This document shows, piece by piece, positions 18,695 through 26,289 of a stretch of DNA of 64,000 nt (its first letter is position 1; each line of letters starts with the position of its first letter). The stretch is from Denitrobaculum tricleocarpae. GTDB lineage: Bacteria > Pseudomonadota > Alphaproteobacteria > Kiloniellales > Kiloniellaceae. Under the pieces are notes generated by a model. The model searched no databases, was not told the DNA's origin, and saw only the letters and a program-made list of their open reading frames with translations. The stretch is taken from positions 620,001-684,000 of the forward strand of contig NZ_ML660052.1 of NCBI RefSeq assembly GCF_007004665.1, read 5' to 3'. The translations under genes were made by a program, and so were the position numbers.

Positions 18695-19674
18695 CGATAG
18701 GCATCCGGCGTTGCGAGGAAATCACGAACGTAGCTCTCCACGCCGGCCTCCAGCGTTGTAAAGTCCTTGGAGTATCCGGCTGAACGTAATCGTGTCATGT
18801 CTGCCTCGGTAAAATACTGGTACTTGTCGCGGATCGCCTCCGGCGTTGGTACGTAACGAATGTTCTCCGGCTTTTCGAGGGCGGCGAAGACAGCGCGGGC
18901 AAGGTCGGCGAAACTGCGCGCGGCGCCGGTGCCCAGGTTGAAGAGGCCGTTGACCTCCGGGTTGTCGAGCAGCCACATCATGACATCGACACAATCGCCC
19001 ACCCAAACGAAGTCGCGGAGCTGACCTCCGTCTGCGTAATCGGGATGATGCGACTGGAACAGGGTTGCCGGTTCTCCTGCCTGCAGTTGGCGGAAGAGGT
19101 GCGCTGCGACACTTGCCTGTGCGCCCTTGTGGTATTCGTTGGGGCCGTAGACGTTGAAGAACTTCAAGCCTGCCCACTGGGGCGGTTTGGGGGCTTCCGA
19201 GCGGAGTTGCCTGGCGACCCAGCGATCGAAAAGATGCTTGCTCCAGCCATAGCCGTTCAGTGGCTGGAGGCGGGCGAGCGCGTCGATTGAGGCATCGTCC
19301 CGGAAGCCCAGGGCGCCGTCGCCGTAGGTGGCTGCCGAGGAGGCATAGATCAGCGGGATGCGCCGCGCCGCGCAGAGGTTCCAGTAAAACTTCGAGAGAC
19401 GGAAATTGTTGGCCATCAGCGCATCGCCATCTTCCTCGGTGGTCGCAGAAATGGCGCCAAGATGGATGACGGCGGTCAGGGGATGCTCCAGTTCTTCGAG
19501 ATATCCTGCAATTTCTTCCGGCGGGACCACGTCCTCGACCTCGGCCTTGGCGATATTGCGCCACTTATCGCCGCGCCCGAGCCAGTCGCAGACGATAATG
19601 CGCTCACCGCGTTCGGCGAGGCGTGCGACAGCGTTGGAGCCGATGAAACCGGCGCCGCCGGTGATAAGGATCAT
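18691..19674 (-). CDS. rfaD: ADP-L-glycero-D-manno-heptose 6-epimerase
   Basis: NADP-dependent short-chain epimerase that makes the heptose precursor of LPS inner core. The protein starts MILITGGAGFIGSNAVARLA, the Rossmann GGxGFIGS motif, and has a YxxxK-type site (NGYGWSKHLFDRWV) and FFNVYGPNEYHKG. Length 327 aa from ATG 19674; the frame stays open to 19959, but that leader has no family similarity. First gene of a minus-strand group with lgt and the MidA-like methyltransferase. Implies a heptose-containing LPS core. Confidence 0.94.
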   Translation of the reverse strand: MILITGGAGFIGSNAVARLAERGERIIVCDWLGRGDKWRNIAKAEVEDVVPPEEIAGYLEELEHPLTAVIHLGAISATTEEDGDALMANNFRLSKFYWNLCAARRIPLIYASSAATYGDGALGFRDDASIDALARLQPLNGYGWSKHLFDRWVARQLRSEAPKPPQWAGLKFFNVYGPNEYHKGAQASVAAHLFRQLQAGEPATLFQSHHPDYADGGQLRDFVWVGDCVDVMMWLLDNPEVNGLFNLGTGAARSFADLARAVFAALEKPENIRYVPTPEAIRDKYQYFTEADMTRLRSAGYSKDFTTLEAGVESYVRDFLATPDAYR

Positions 19675-19984
19675 GATGGAAGCTCTTTCTCTACTGGACC
19701 ATCGGCCCGCAAAAGCGCGCAATTCCTTGCGGAACAATAGCTCCTGCCTGATTTCGTTTCCCCTTATATAAGGCGAGAGCGGAGGAGAGAAGGCGCTTTT
19801 TGAGAAGTCTCCGTCCTGCGGCAAATCGCGGCATTCCTTCCGAACTATTTGATGCTGTGTGATTCTCCGCGCATAGTGGGCTTTAAATGCGAGGGACGGA
19901 GGCTTTACTTGACGTGCTTTCAAGCGTCTCGGACCCTTCGTTTCGACCGTGCGACCCACGTTTTTACTGCTGTGAGCTCGAATT
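19675..19984. other. Divergent promoter gap between rfaD and ubiK
   Basis: 310 bp between two divergent genes. No ORF, repeat or structured RNA was recognised; promoters for both directions are expected here. Confidence 0.4.
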
Positions 19985-20365
19985 ATGCAGACTCAGAACC
20001 GTTTTTTGGATGACCTGGCCCGCGTGACCTCAGGAGCAATGGGGGTTGCAGCCGGTGTGCGTGGCGAAGTAGAGGCCCGGGTGCGTGAGCAGCTCGAACG
20101 CGTGTTGGCGCAGATGGATCTGGTGCCGCGTGAGGAATTCGAAGTGGTAAAGGCGATGGCCGCCAAGGCCCGCAGCGAGCAGGAAGAACTAGCTGCTCGG
20201 GTGGCACAACTTGAGGTTTTGCTCGCCGAAAAGACCTCAAAATCCAAAGCCGCCCCGGCTGCGGGGGCATCCGGTATCAAACGGACGAGGCAAAAAGCCA
20301 AGGCCAAGCCTGAATCCGCGCCCGGTTCGGCGCCCGAGTCCGGCGGATCTGCCAAAAGCTCTTAA
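19985..20365 (+). CDS. ubiK: UbiK family ubiquinone-biosynthesis accessory factor (BMFP domain)
   Basis: A 126-residue protein. The N-terminus (NRFLDDLARVTSGAMGVAAG) and the coiled-coil core (REEFEVVKAMAAKARSEQEE) match the UbiK/BMFP family. That family forms trimers and assists aerobic ubiquinone synthesis, probably by bridging Ubi enzymes to membrane lipids. The C-terminal ~45 residues are Lys/Ala/Pro/Ser-rich low complexity. Monocistronic and divergent from rfaD. Family membership is strong; the ubiquinone role is inherited from characterised homologues. Confidence 0.88.
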   Translation: MQTQNRFLDDLARVTSGAMGVAAGVRGEVEARVREQLERVLAQMDLVPREEFEVVKAMAAKARSEQEELAARVAQLEVLLAEKTSKSKAAPAAGASGIKRTRQKAKAKPESAPGSAPESGGSAKSS

Positions 20366-20573
20366 GGCTTCCGTGACTGCAAAGTTATCCACAGAAGTCT
20401 TGCAAGTAATCGCCTGAGAGGCTCACTCAGCTATTGCACCACTGAATCGAAGATGGCACGCTACATTTGGTAGTTTGCTATCGCGTCTTAACCATATTTC
20501 GGTGACGGATCAGTGATACGGTCTACCTTGGGAAGGCAAAAAGCCGCCACCATACTAAGGGGACTGCATTGCA

Positions 20574-21074
20574 ATGGATACGCACACAACTGTAATCGAT
20601 AGTTCTCACAATCCGCTCGATATTCTCGAAGAGCTGGTCATCGCAAACGATTGGAGCTTCGACCGGCACAATGACTCGGAATTGACAGTTGAAGTCGCCG
20701 GGCGCTGGTGCGACTACCACATGTATTTCGTCTGGCAGCACGAAGTCAGTGCCGTGATCTTTACCTGCCAGTTTGACCTGCGGGTGCCGGAGACGAAAAG
20801 GCTGGCGATTTACGAGCTCATCGGCGCGGTGAACGAAAAACTCTGGCTTGGTCATTTTGATCTGCTGTCCGATGACGGAACGGCCATGTTCCGGCACACG
20901 ATCCCTCTGCGCGGTCTGCAGGCGGCGAGCGTCGAACAGTTGGAAGATCTGGTCGATACGGCGGTTGTCGAATGCGAACGCTTCTATCCTGCAATCCAGA
21001 TGGTGGTCTGGGGTGGCCAGACAGTGCAGAATGCCTTGTCGGCCGCGCTGATGGAGACCGTCGGCGAGGCTTAA
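20574..21074 (+). CDS. YbjN domain-containing protein
   Basis: A 166-residue YbjN-family protein with a type III secretion chaperone-like fold. Characteristic strands are LEELVIANDWSFDRHND, GRWCDYHMYFVWQHE and the LPVETK-like RVPETKRLAIYELIGAVNEK. YbjN proteins are linked to stress and motility phenotypes in enterobacteria; the biochemical role is unknown. Shine-Dalgarno AAGGGGA lies nine bases before the ATG. It precedes proC by 103 bp; co-location of YbjN, proC and YbaK is common in this class. Confidence 0.87.
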   Translation: MDTHTTVIDSSHNPLDILEELVIANDWSFDRHNDSELTVEVAGRWCDYHMYFVWQHEVSAVIFTCQFDLRVPETKRLAIYELIGAVNEKLWLGHFDLLSDDGTAMFRHTIPLRGLQAASVEQLEDLVDTAVVECERFYPAIQMVVWGGQTVQNALSAALMETVGEA

Positions 21075-21177
21075 ATCGATCACTTGCCATAGAGATGTTC
21101 CCGGTGTCGTGGGCAATGGCCCCGGTTTCTTGAGTTCATTCCTGCAGGTGTAAATTTCAGTCAAAGAGCTGAAGACT

Positions 21178-22011
21178 ATGAAAATCAATGGTTCGTTGCT
21201 GCTGATCGGATGCGGCAAAATGGGCGGGGCTCTGCTTGAGGGCTGGCTAGCGCAAGGCGTTGCACCAGAGGCGGTCACTGTAATCGAGCCCTTCGAATCG
21301 CCTGTCCTGGAGGGATTGCGTGCGCGAGGCGTCGCGGTGGTCAAGGCTGTGACCGACCTGCCGGAAGCCTGCGATCCGGCCGTCGTGGTGATCGCGATCA
21401 AACCACAGATGATGGACGCCACGATCGGCGATTACCGGCTCTTCGCGAAGGCCTCCACTGTTTTCCTCTCGATCGCTGCCGGCAAGACGCTTGCCTATTT
21501 TCAAAGCGCGCTCGGCGAAGAGGCGCCGATTGTCCGCGCCATGCCCAATACGCCCGCGGCCGTGGGGCGCGGCATGACGGTCTTATGTGCTAACGGCGCC
21601 GCTTCCGCGCCTCAGCGCGAAGCTTGCAGCTCTCTGCTTTCCGCAGTGGGCGAGACGGCCTGGGTTGAGGACGAGTCCCTGCTGGATGCCGTCACGGCTG
21701 TATCCGGAGGAGGACCGGCCTACGTTTTTCTGCTCATCGAATGTCTCGCGCAGGCGGGGATTGAAGCCGGATTGCCCTCGGACCTGGCGGAACGGCTCGC
21801 CCGCGTGACGGTGGCCGGATCCGGCGAGCTGGTTCATCAGGCCAGCGAAGCTCCCAGCCAACTTCGCAAGAATGTGACGAGCCCGGCCGGAACAACTTTG
21901 GAAGCTCTCAATGTGCTGATGGCGGAAGACGGCCTGCAGCCTCTGATGACCCGCGCGATCGCGGCCGCCACCAGGCGGAGCCGGGAACTGGGGCAGTCCG
22001 AGCCGGCCTGA
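21178..22011 (+). CDS. proC: Pyrroline-5-carboxylate reductase
   Basis: Last step of proline synthesis, reducing P5C with NAD(P)H. The Rossmann start SLLLIGCGKMGGALLEGWL, the VVVIAIKPQMMDA strand, IVRAMPNTPAAVGRGMT, and the C-terminal signature GGGPAYVFLLIECLAQAGIE with VTSPAGTTLEAL are all present. Length 277 aa. The gap of 57 bp to the next gene suggests an operon with the YbaK-like gene. Confidence 0.96.
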   Translation: MKINGSLLLIGCGKMGGALLEGWLAQGVAPEAVTVIEPFESPVLEGLRARGVAVVKAVTDLPEACDPAVVVIAIKPQMMDATIGDYRLFAKASTVFLSIAAGKTLAYFQSALGEEAPIVRAMPNTPAAVGRGMTVLCANGAASAPQREACSSLLSAVGETAWVEDESLLDAVTAVSGGGPAYVFLLIECLAQAGIEAGLPSDLAERLARVTVAGSGELVHQASEAPSQLRKNVTSPAGTTLEALNVLMAEDGLQPLMTRAIAAATRRSRELGQSEPA

Positions 22012-22068
22012 GCAGACCGGCGTTCCCGCGGTTTTCTGTATCTAGGTCCTGATGGAGCGGCAACTTAC

Positions 22069-22548
22069 ATGGAATTGAAAGCCAGTACGCGTCGTGTTCA
22101 GGATGTGCTGACGGCCTCTGGCGGAAACTTCGAGGTCCGGGAATTTCCGGCGAGTACCCGAACCGCCGCGGAGGCGGCAGAGGTGATCGGTTGCGAAATC
22201 GCGCAGATTGCCAAGTCTCTCGTGTTCAGGGCCAAGGACAGCGATCGATCGGTTCTGGTCATTGCCAGTGGCGTAAACCGTGTCGATGTGAAAAAAGTAC
22301 GGGCGTTGCTGGGCGAGAAAATTACCCGTGCCGATCCGGATTTCGTTCGTGAGAAGACGGGCTTTGCTATTGGCGGCGTGCCGCCGATCGCACACCGTGA
22401 GCCTCCTGTGACCTTCATTGACCGCGATCTCTTGGAGTTCGATGTCATCTGGGCAGCCGCGGGGACACCCAACGCGGTGTTCCCTCTGGGCGGGGAGGAA
22501 CTGACAAAACTGACTCATGGAACTGTCGCAGATCTAAGGGCGGAGTAA
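22069..22548 (+). CDS. YbaK/ProRS-associated-type aminoacyl-tRNA deacylase
   Basis: A 159-residue member of the YbaK/EbsC superfamily that hydrolyses mischarged aminoacyl-tRNAs. The family lysine is in IAKSLVFRAKDSDRSVL; the GGVPPIAHREP and GTPNAVFPLGGEEL blocks form the substrate loop. Which mischarged tRNA it clears (Cys-tRNA-Pro, Ala-tRNA-Pro or another) cannot be decided. It follows proC closely, fitting proline/tRNA-Pro quality control, though this is inference. Confidence 0.88.
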   Translation: MELKASTRRVQDVLTASGGNFEVREFPASTRTAAEAAEVIGCEIAQIAKSLVFRAKDSDRSVLVIASGVNRVDVKKVRALLGEKITRADPDFVREKTGFAIGGVPPIAHREPPVTFIDRDLLEFDVIWAAAGTPNAVFPLGGEELTKLTHGTVADLRAE

Positions 22549-22701
22549 GGCGCCAAACTGTGGTCTTTTGATGCTCTACCTGAAGAGCCACCGCATAATT
22601 AGGCCAAAACACTCGAAAAGCCCGTTATCGAAGACCATTTCTCTATCAGGTGCACCCTGAACTGAGGCAGGATACGAGCTAGAGGCTCATCGGAGGATCG
22701 A

Positions 22702-23298
22702 ATGGTAAAGAAGGCGGACATTCCCAAACACATCGTCGACACGGCAATGAATCTGGCCCGGGACGAGGGCTGGCGTGATCTTTCTCTGGCGGACATTGCC
22801 GCAGCTGCGAAACTTCCTTTGTCGCAGGTTTACGGTGTTTATTCTTCCAAACAGGCTATCCTGGGGGGCTTCAACCGGATGGTCGATGCCCAGGTCATCG
22901 CGGATGAGGAGGGTGAAAGCAGCGAAGAGCCAGCGAAGGACCGTCTGTTCGATGTCGTAATGCGCCGTTTGGATGCGCTCGCACCTTACAAGGAAGCCCT
23001 GGCGGTCATCGCCCAGGACCAGATGCGCGATCCTCTCGCAGCGGCCTGCAGTGCAAAACGCCTCAGCCGCTCAATGGCCACCATGCTCGAGGCAGCTCAG
23101 TTGTCGAGCGATGGATTCCGCGGAATGGTGCGCGTGAAGGCCCTTTCCGGGGTCTATCTTGCGACTTTGAAAATCTGGTTCAAGGAAGAGGCCGAGGATC
23201 TGCCTAAAACGATGGCAGCATTAGATAAATATCTGACGAAAGTCGACGGCTGTGCCCGCCGTTTCGAGCGGAAGCGCCCTGAGGCTGCCGCCGCCTGA
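22702..23298 (+). CDS. TetR family transcriptional regulator
   Basis: The N-terminal 55 residues form a TetR helix-turn-helix (IVDTAMNLARDEGWRDLSL, then DIAAAAKLPLSQVYGVYSSK). The helical C-terminal part is weakly conserved and ends in a basic tail rich in Arg and Ala. Length 198 aa. The effector and targets are unknown. It lies 191 bp upstream of the phasin gene on the same strand, so a role in polyhydroxyalkanoate control is possible but unproven. The fold also resembles COQ9-type TetR proteins. Confidence 0.85.
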   Translation: MVKKADIPKHIVDTAMNLARDEGWRDLSLADIAAAAKLPLSQVYGVYSSKQAILGGFNRMVDAQVIADEEGESSEEPAKDRLFDVVMRRLDALAPYKEALAVIAQDQMRDPLAAACSAKRLSRSMATMLEAAQLSSDGFRGMVRVKALSGVYLATLKIWFKEEAEDLPKTMAALDKYLTKVDGCARRFERKRPEAAAA

Positions 23299-23361
23299 TC
23301 TGCTTTAAGTCTTTGAGGCGATTAAGCTTTAAGATGGCCATGCTACAAGTCGCGCGATGAT

Positions 23362-23380
23362 TTTGTTGCAGTGCAACAAA
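23362..23380. promoter_or_regulatory. Operator-like palindrome upstream of the phasin -35 box
   Basis: TTTGTTGCAGTGCAACAAA is a perfect palindrome with 9-bp arms around one central base. It ends six bases before the -35 hexamer. It shares the core TGCAGTGCA with a second palindrome at 23431-23445. PhaR-type repressors of phasin genes bind TGC/GCA-containing symmetric sites, so PhaR is the leading candidate. Confidence 0.7.
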
Positions 23381-23385
23381 TTCGC

Positions 23386-23413
23386 TTGACCTTTGAATTT
23401 TTATGCCTATATT
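23386..23413 (+). promoter_or_regulatory. Sigma-70 promoter of the phasin gene
   Basis: TTGACC-N16-TATATT, one of the best matches to the housekeeping consensus in the window. It is 77 bp before the phasin ATG and is bracketed by two palindromes. Confidence 0.75.
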
Positions 23414-23430
23414 CCCGTCATCGACAGATT

Positions 23431-23445
23431 TTGTGCAGTGCACAA
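23431..23445. promoter_or_regulatory. Second operator-like palindrome in the phasin leader
   Basis: TTGTGCAGTGCACAA is a perfect palindrome with 7-bp arms around one central G, about 10-15 bases downstream of the expected transcription start. The centre-to-centre distance to the first palindrome is 67 bp. It is placed to block transcription, possibly by looping with the upstream site. Confidence 0.7.
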
Positions 23446-23489
23446 TAGGTGGCCGCACAATTCACCTTCTATGATAAGGAATTGGGTCA

Positions 23490-23990
23490 ATGGCAAAAGC
23501 AGCAACAAAAACGGGGAACCCGTTCCTCGATGGTGATTTCACTGCGTTCATGGATGTTTCGAAGTTTACCGAGCAGTTCGAGGTTCCGGACTTCTCTAAG
23601 ATGACAGAAAAGTTCGCTGTACCTGGCGTCGACGCTTCCGCGATCATGGAAAGTCAGAAGCGCAACATGGAAGCCATTGTGCAGGCTAACCGCCTCTCGT
23701 TCGAAGGCACGCAAGCCCTGATGCACCGCCAGGGCGAAATCGTTCGCCAGGCTGTCGAGGAAGCTTCGCGCGCTGTTCAGTCGCTTTCTTCGGCCGGTAC
23801 GCCTGACGAGGTTATGTCCAAGCAGGCCGAGCTTGTGAAAGACTCCTTTGAGCGCACGCTGTCAAATGTCCGCGAGCTTGCGGAGATGGGCGCCAAGTCG
23901 AATCAGGACGCCGTCGAAGTTCTGAATAAGCGCGTATCCGAGAGCCTCGAAGAGTTGAAGTCTCAGATCAAAGCGACCGCGAAAAAGTAA
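23490..23990 (+). CDS. Phasin family protein
   Basis: A 166-residue helical protein with phasin-family features: MESQKRNMEAIVQANRLSFEG, GTQALMHRQGEIVRQAVEEA, and a long amphipathic coiled coil with ELAEMGAKSNQDAVEVLNKR. Phasins coat polyhydroxyalkanoate granules, so the host probably stores PHA. The gene has its own strong promoter flanked by palindromes and ends at a good terminator, so it is monocistronic and likely highly expressed. The N-terminus (FLDGDFTAFMDVSKFTEQFE) resembles the TIGR01841-type alphaproteobacterial phasins. Confidence 0.9.
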   Translation: MAKAATKTGNPFLDGDFTAFMDVSKFTEQFEVPDFSKMTEKFAVPGVDASAIMESQKRNMEAIVQANRLSFEGTQALMHRQGEIVRQAVEEASRAVQSLSSAGTPDEVMSKQAELVKDSFERTLSNVRELAEMGAKSNQDAVEVLNKRVSESLEELKSQIKATAKK

Positions 23991-24025
23991 GCGCGCTCTC
24001 TGAAATTCCATTTCAGTACCTGATG

Positions 24026-24055
24026 AAGGGCTGCTCCGAGGAGCGGCCCTTTTTC
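24026..24055 (+). terminator. Terminator of the phasin gene
   Basis: AAGGGCTGCTCC and GGAGCGGCCCTT form a stem with one wobble/mismatch, followed by TTTTTC, 36 bp after the phasin stop. Confidence 0.85.
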
Positions 24056-24278
24056 GTTTTCTGTTTGGCCGGGACGTGAAATCCGAGCGGAACCCGATTG
24101 CTCTGGGGTTTCGTCCAAGCGCATATTCCGCGCCGGTCCAACTCAGCGGCTGTCGCTCCCGCCCCCACCCTCGCGCCCGCCCCCGCCATCTCCTGAACAC
24201 CGTCAGCTTGTCGATCTTTGCGCCGAGGTGTTAGCGTCGCTCCAAGGCCACAGGCAGATTGAAACGGGAGATGCTCAG

Positions 24279-24644
24279 ATGTCGGCAGGTGATAAGAAGC
24301 AGGTGGACAGTCCCCTGGGCTATGACGAGTTCCTGCGTGTTGACGTCCGCGTCGGGACAATCATAAAAGCCGAAGCATTTCCTGAGGCACGTCAGCCCGC
24401 CTTTAAGCTGGTCGTCGATTTTGGTTCTGAGATCGGTATGAAAAAAACGTCCGCCCAAGTCACCGTGCACTACAGTTTGGAAGCGCTGCCCGGTCGTCAG
24501 GTTGCTGCGGTCGTGAACTTTCCGCCCAAACAAATCGGGAAGTTTATGTCGCAAGTGCTTGTGCTTGGGTTCCCCGATGAAAACGGCGACATCGTGCTGC
24601 TTGAGCCTGATCGGGCGATCCCCAACGGCGGGCGGATGTCATAA
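24279..24644 (+). CDS. tRNA-binding domain protein (CsaA-like)
   Basis: A 121-residue OB-fold protein. It matches the CsaA group: DEFLRVDVRVGTIIKAEAFP, ARQPAFKLVVDFGSEIGMKK, then SAQVTVHY and VVNFPPKQIGKFMSQVLVLG. CsaA proteins dimerise and bind tRNA; in Bacillus a chaperone role in export was reported. The ATG at 24279 follows GGGAG; the longer frame from 24228 has no homologous leader. It stands alone between the phasin terminator and the mucR promoter. Confidence 0.9.
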   Translation: MSAGDKKQVDSPLGYDEFLRVDVRVGTIIKAEAFPEARQPAFKLVVDFGSEIGMKKTSAQVTVHYSLEALPGRQVAAVVNFPPKQIGKFMSQVLVLGFPDENGDIVLLEPDRAIPNGGRMS

Positions 24645-25010
24645 GGCAAATAGCAAAGCTTTGGCCCATGAGGCAGGAATTCTTTTTTGCAGCCGCAATG
24701 ACATAAAATTGGCACTCCTGGAATCGATCCCTACCTTGTAAGTAACAGAGTTATTACTAACTGTTGTATGTTTTCAATAGGTCTGTGGTGATTCTTTCTT
24801 CTTTTAGCCCTATTGGACCTTTCGTTCTAAAATGTGAAAACACCACTATCTTTTTACATGACTGCGATGAATTTGTCGGATATATTGCGGCGGATTTTTG
24901 TTATCTTTAGAAATAAACGCTTTTGATATAATTTCTCTTTTTGACCGACACTTTGACTTTTAGTCTGTTACTGAAATCCTTGACGCCAATACTGTATTCG
25001 GGAGATGCGA
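24645..25010. other. AT-rich non-coding region upstream of mucR
   Basis: 366 bp of unusually AT-rich sequence (especially 24740-24990) with many T-tracts and TA steps. MucR/Ros proteins bind AT-rich, T-tract DNA and often control their own genes, so this is a plausible autoregulatory region. Several TTGAC-like hexamers (near 24942, 24953 and 24980) could be -35 boxes. No ORF is seen. Confidence 0.5.
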
Positions 25011-25448
25011 ATGTCTGAAACCGCCGAAAAGCCTGAATTGCTCAGATTAACTGCGCATATCGTTCAGTCCTATGTGGGCAATAATAGTGTCGGTAAGAAC
25101 GAACTCCCCGCGCTGATCACCAGCGTTTTCGAAACGCTGAGTGGGACCGGCGTCGAACCTGAGCCTGAACGCCTCAAGCCTGCCGTTTCGATCAAGCGGT
25201 CGATCCAGCCTGATTACATTGTCTGTCTGGAAGACGGCAAAAAGTTGAAGATGCTCAAGCGGCATCTGAGCACGGCCTATGGGATGACACCCGAAGACTA
25301 CCGCGAGCGTTGGAATCTGCCGGCGGACTATCCGATGGTTGCTCCCAACTATGCGAAGCGGCGGAGTAATCTGGCGAAAGAGATCGGCCTGGGTCAAAGC
25401 AACAAGCGGACCCGAAAAGCCAAACCAAAAGTTTCCTCCAAACGCTGA
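25011..25448 (+). CDS. Ros/MucR family transcriptional regulator with degenerate zinc finger
   Basis: A MucR-type regulator (145 aa from ATG 25011). The N-terminus (LRLTAHIVQSYVGNNSV, then LPALITSVFETLSG) is the oligomerisation part. The DNA-binding core includes MTPEDYRERWNLPADYPMVA and NYAKRRSNLAKEIGLG. The single zinc finger is CLEDGKKLKMLKRHLSTAYG: the second Cys is Asp, and the usual His-His pair is Ala-Tyr. Zinc-free Ros homologues are known in Mesorhizobium, so it may still bind DNA. The tail is basic. Confidence 0.92.
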   Translation: MSETAEKPELLRLTAHIVQSYVGNNSVGKNELPALITSVFETLSGTGVEPEPERLKPAVSIKRSIQPDYIVCLEDGKKLKMLKRHLSTAYGMTPEDYRERWNLPADYPMVAPNYAKRRSNLAKEIGLGQSNKRTRKAKPKVSSKR

Positions 25449-25813
25449 GGCAAATCTTGGCCGGGAGACCGTATTGCGGATCGGCGAAATCAGCCGCGAA
25501 CGGGTGAAAGGCTCCACTCTAGCCGTCGAACCATTCGCGCGCTGTCCCTGTCAAATGACCCCGTGTGATCGGAATGTGCTCTAACGTTCGTCAACGATCC
25601 ACGTTGCCCAAACAGTTCCAAAGAACCTCGCTCAACGACATAGTGTTGCTGAGAGATGGTCTTTTGGGGCTGTTTGTTTTTTTGGGGAGTGGAGACTTGC
25701 CTTCGGCCCAGCATCGATGGACAGGCCTGGAAGGTGGGGCCACTCGTAACCACTTGATGACAGGTGTGGCCGGCGTTTGTTGAATGAGCGCGGGCGAAAT
25801 TCGAGAGGGCGGT
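25449..25813. other. Non-coding gap between mucR and a hypothetical gene
   Basis: About 365 bp. Only poorly coding-like short frames are present on either strand, with no structured RNA or repeat recognised. Confidence 0.35.
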
Positions 25814-26221
25814 ATGTTTGCGTTTGTCGCTGAGCTATTCGGCAAAAGCCGTGAAGTCAGGGATTTGGATCGCTGTCTCCATCAAATGGGGCTGAATTCC
25901 CACGCTGTGAATGACGCGACGAAGTTTACCATCTGCAAATGGATACGAGAGATCGTTCCGGCCCAGCAGACGGTCGAAGCGAAAGACCAGCAGCGCGCGG
26001 ATTTGCAGAGAGCCGCCGGCGAACTTCTGGCCTATTGCGTTTTGGGACGCGGTGACTTTGCGGACGCAAACTCGCCTGAATTGGCCGAGGCCCAGGAGGC
26101 CCGCATTTTAGAGGCGACCGAAGGGCAAAACGACTTCGACGCGGGTGTTATCATGTTGGCCCTTCATGCGAATATCGCAGATCCGGACATTGCCGCGCGG
26201 GTCGAAATCGAGAGCGAATGA
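25814..26221 (+). CDS. Hypothetical protein, helical
   Basis: A 135-residue protein starting MFAFVAELFGKSREVRDLD after a GAGGGCGG Shine-Dalgarno. It is predicted to be alpha-helical and acidic, with no membrane segment or signal. I recognise no domain; the layout (helical, with LLAYCVLGRGDFADAN in the middle) is reminiscent of small helical bundle proteins. It is convergent with the sensor kinase gene. Coding character is supported by codon use and the ribosome-binding site, not by a known family. Confidence 0.6.
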   Translation: MFAFVAELFGKSREVRDLDRCLHQMGLNSHAVNDATKFTICKWIREIVPAQQTVEAKDQQRADLQRAAGELLAYCVLGRGDFADANSPELAEAQEARILEATEGQNDFDAGVIMLALHANIADPDIAARVEIESE

Positions 26222-26289
26222 CCCGGCCATCTTTGCTGGAACCGGTCTTTCTCGGAACTACCTCGCCGGTATTCGGCCTTTGGGAAAGG

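Noticed and set aside
20385..20393. Isolated DnaA box downstream of ubiK
   Set aside because: A single TTATCCACA match in a 208-bp gap is expected by chance in places; no other origin features.
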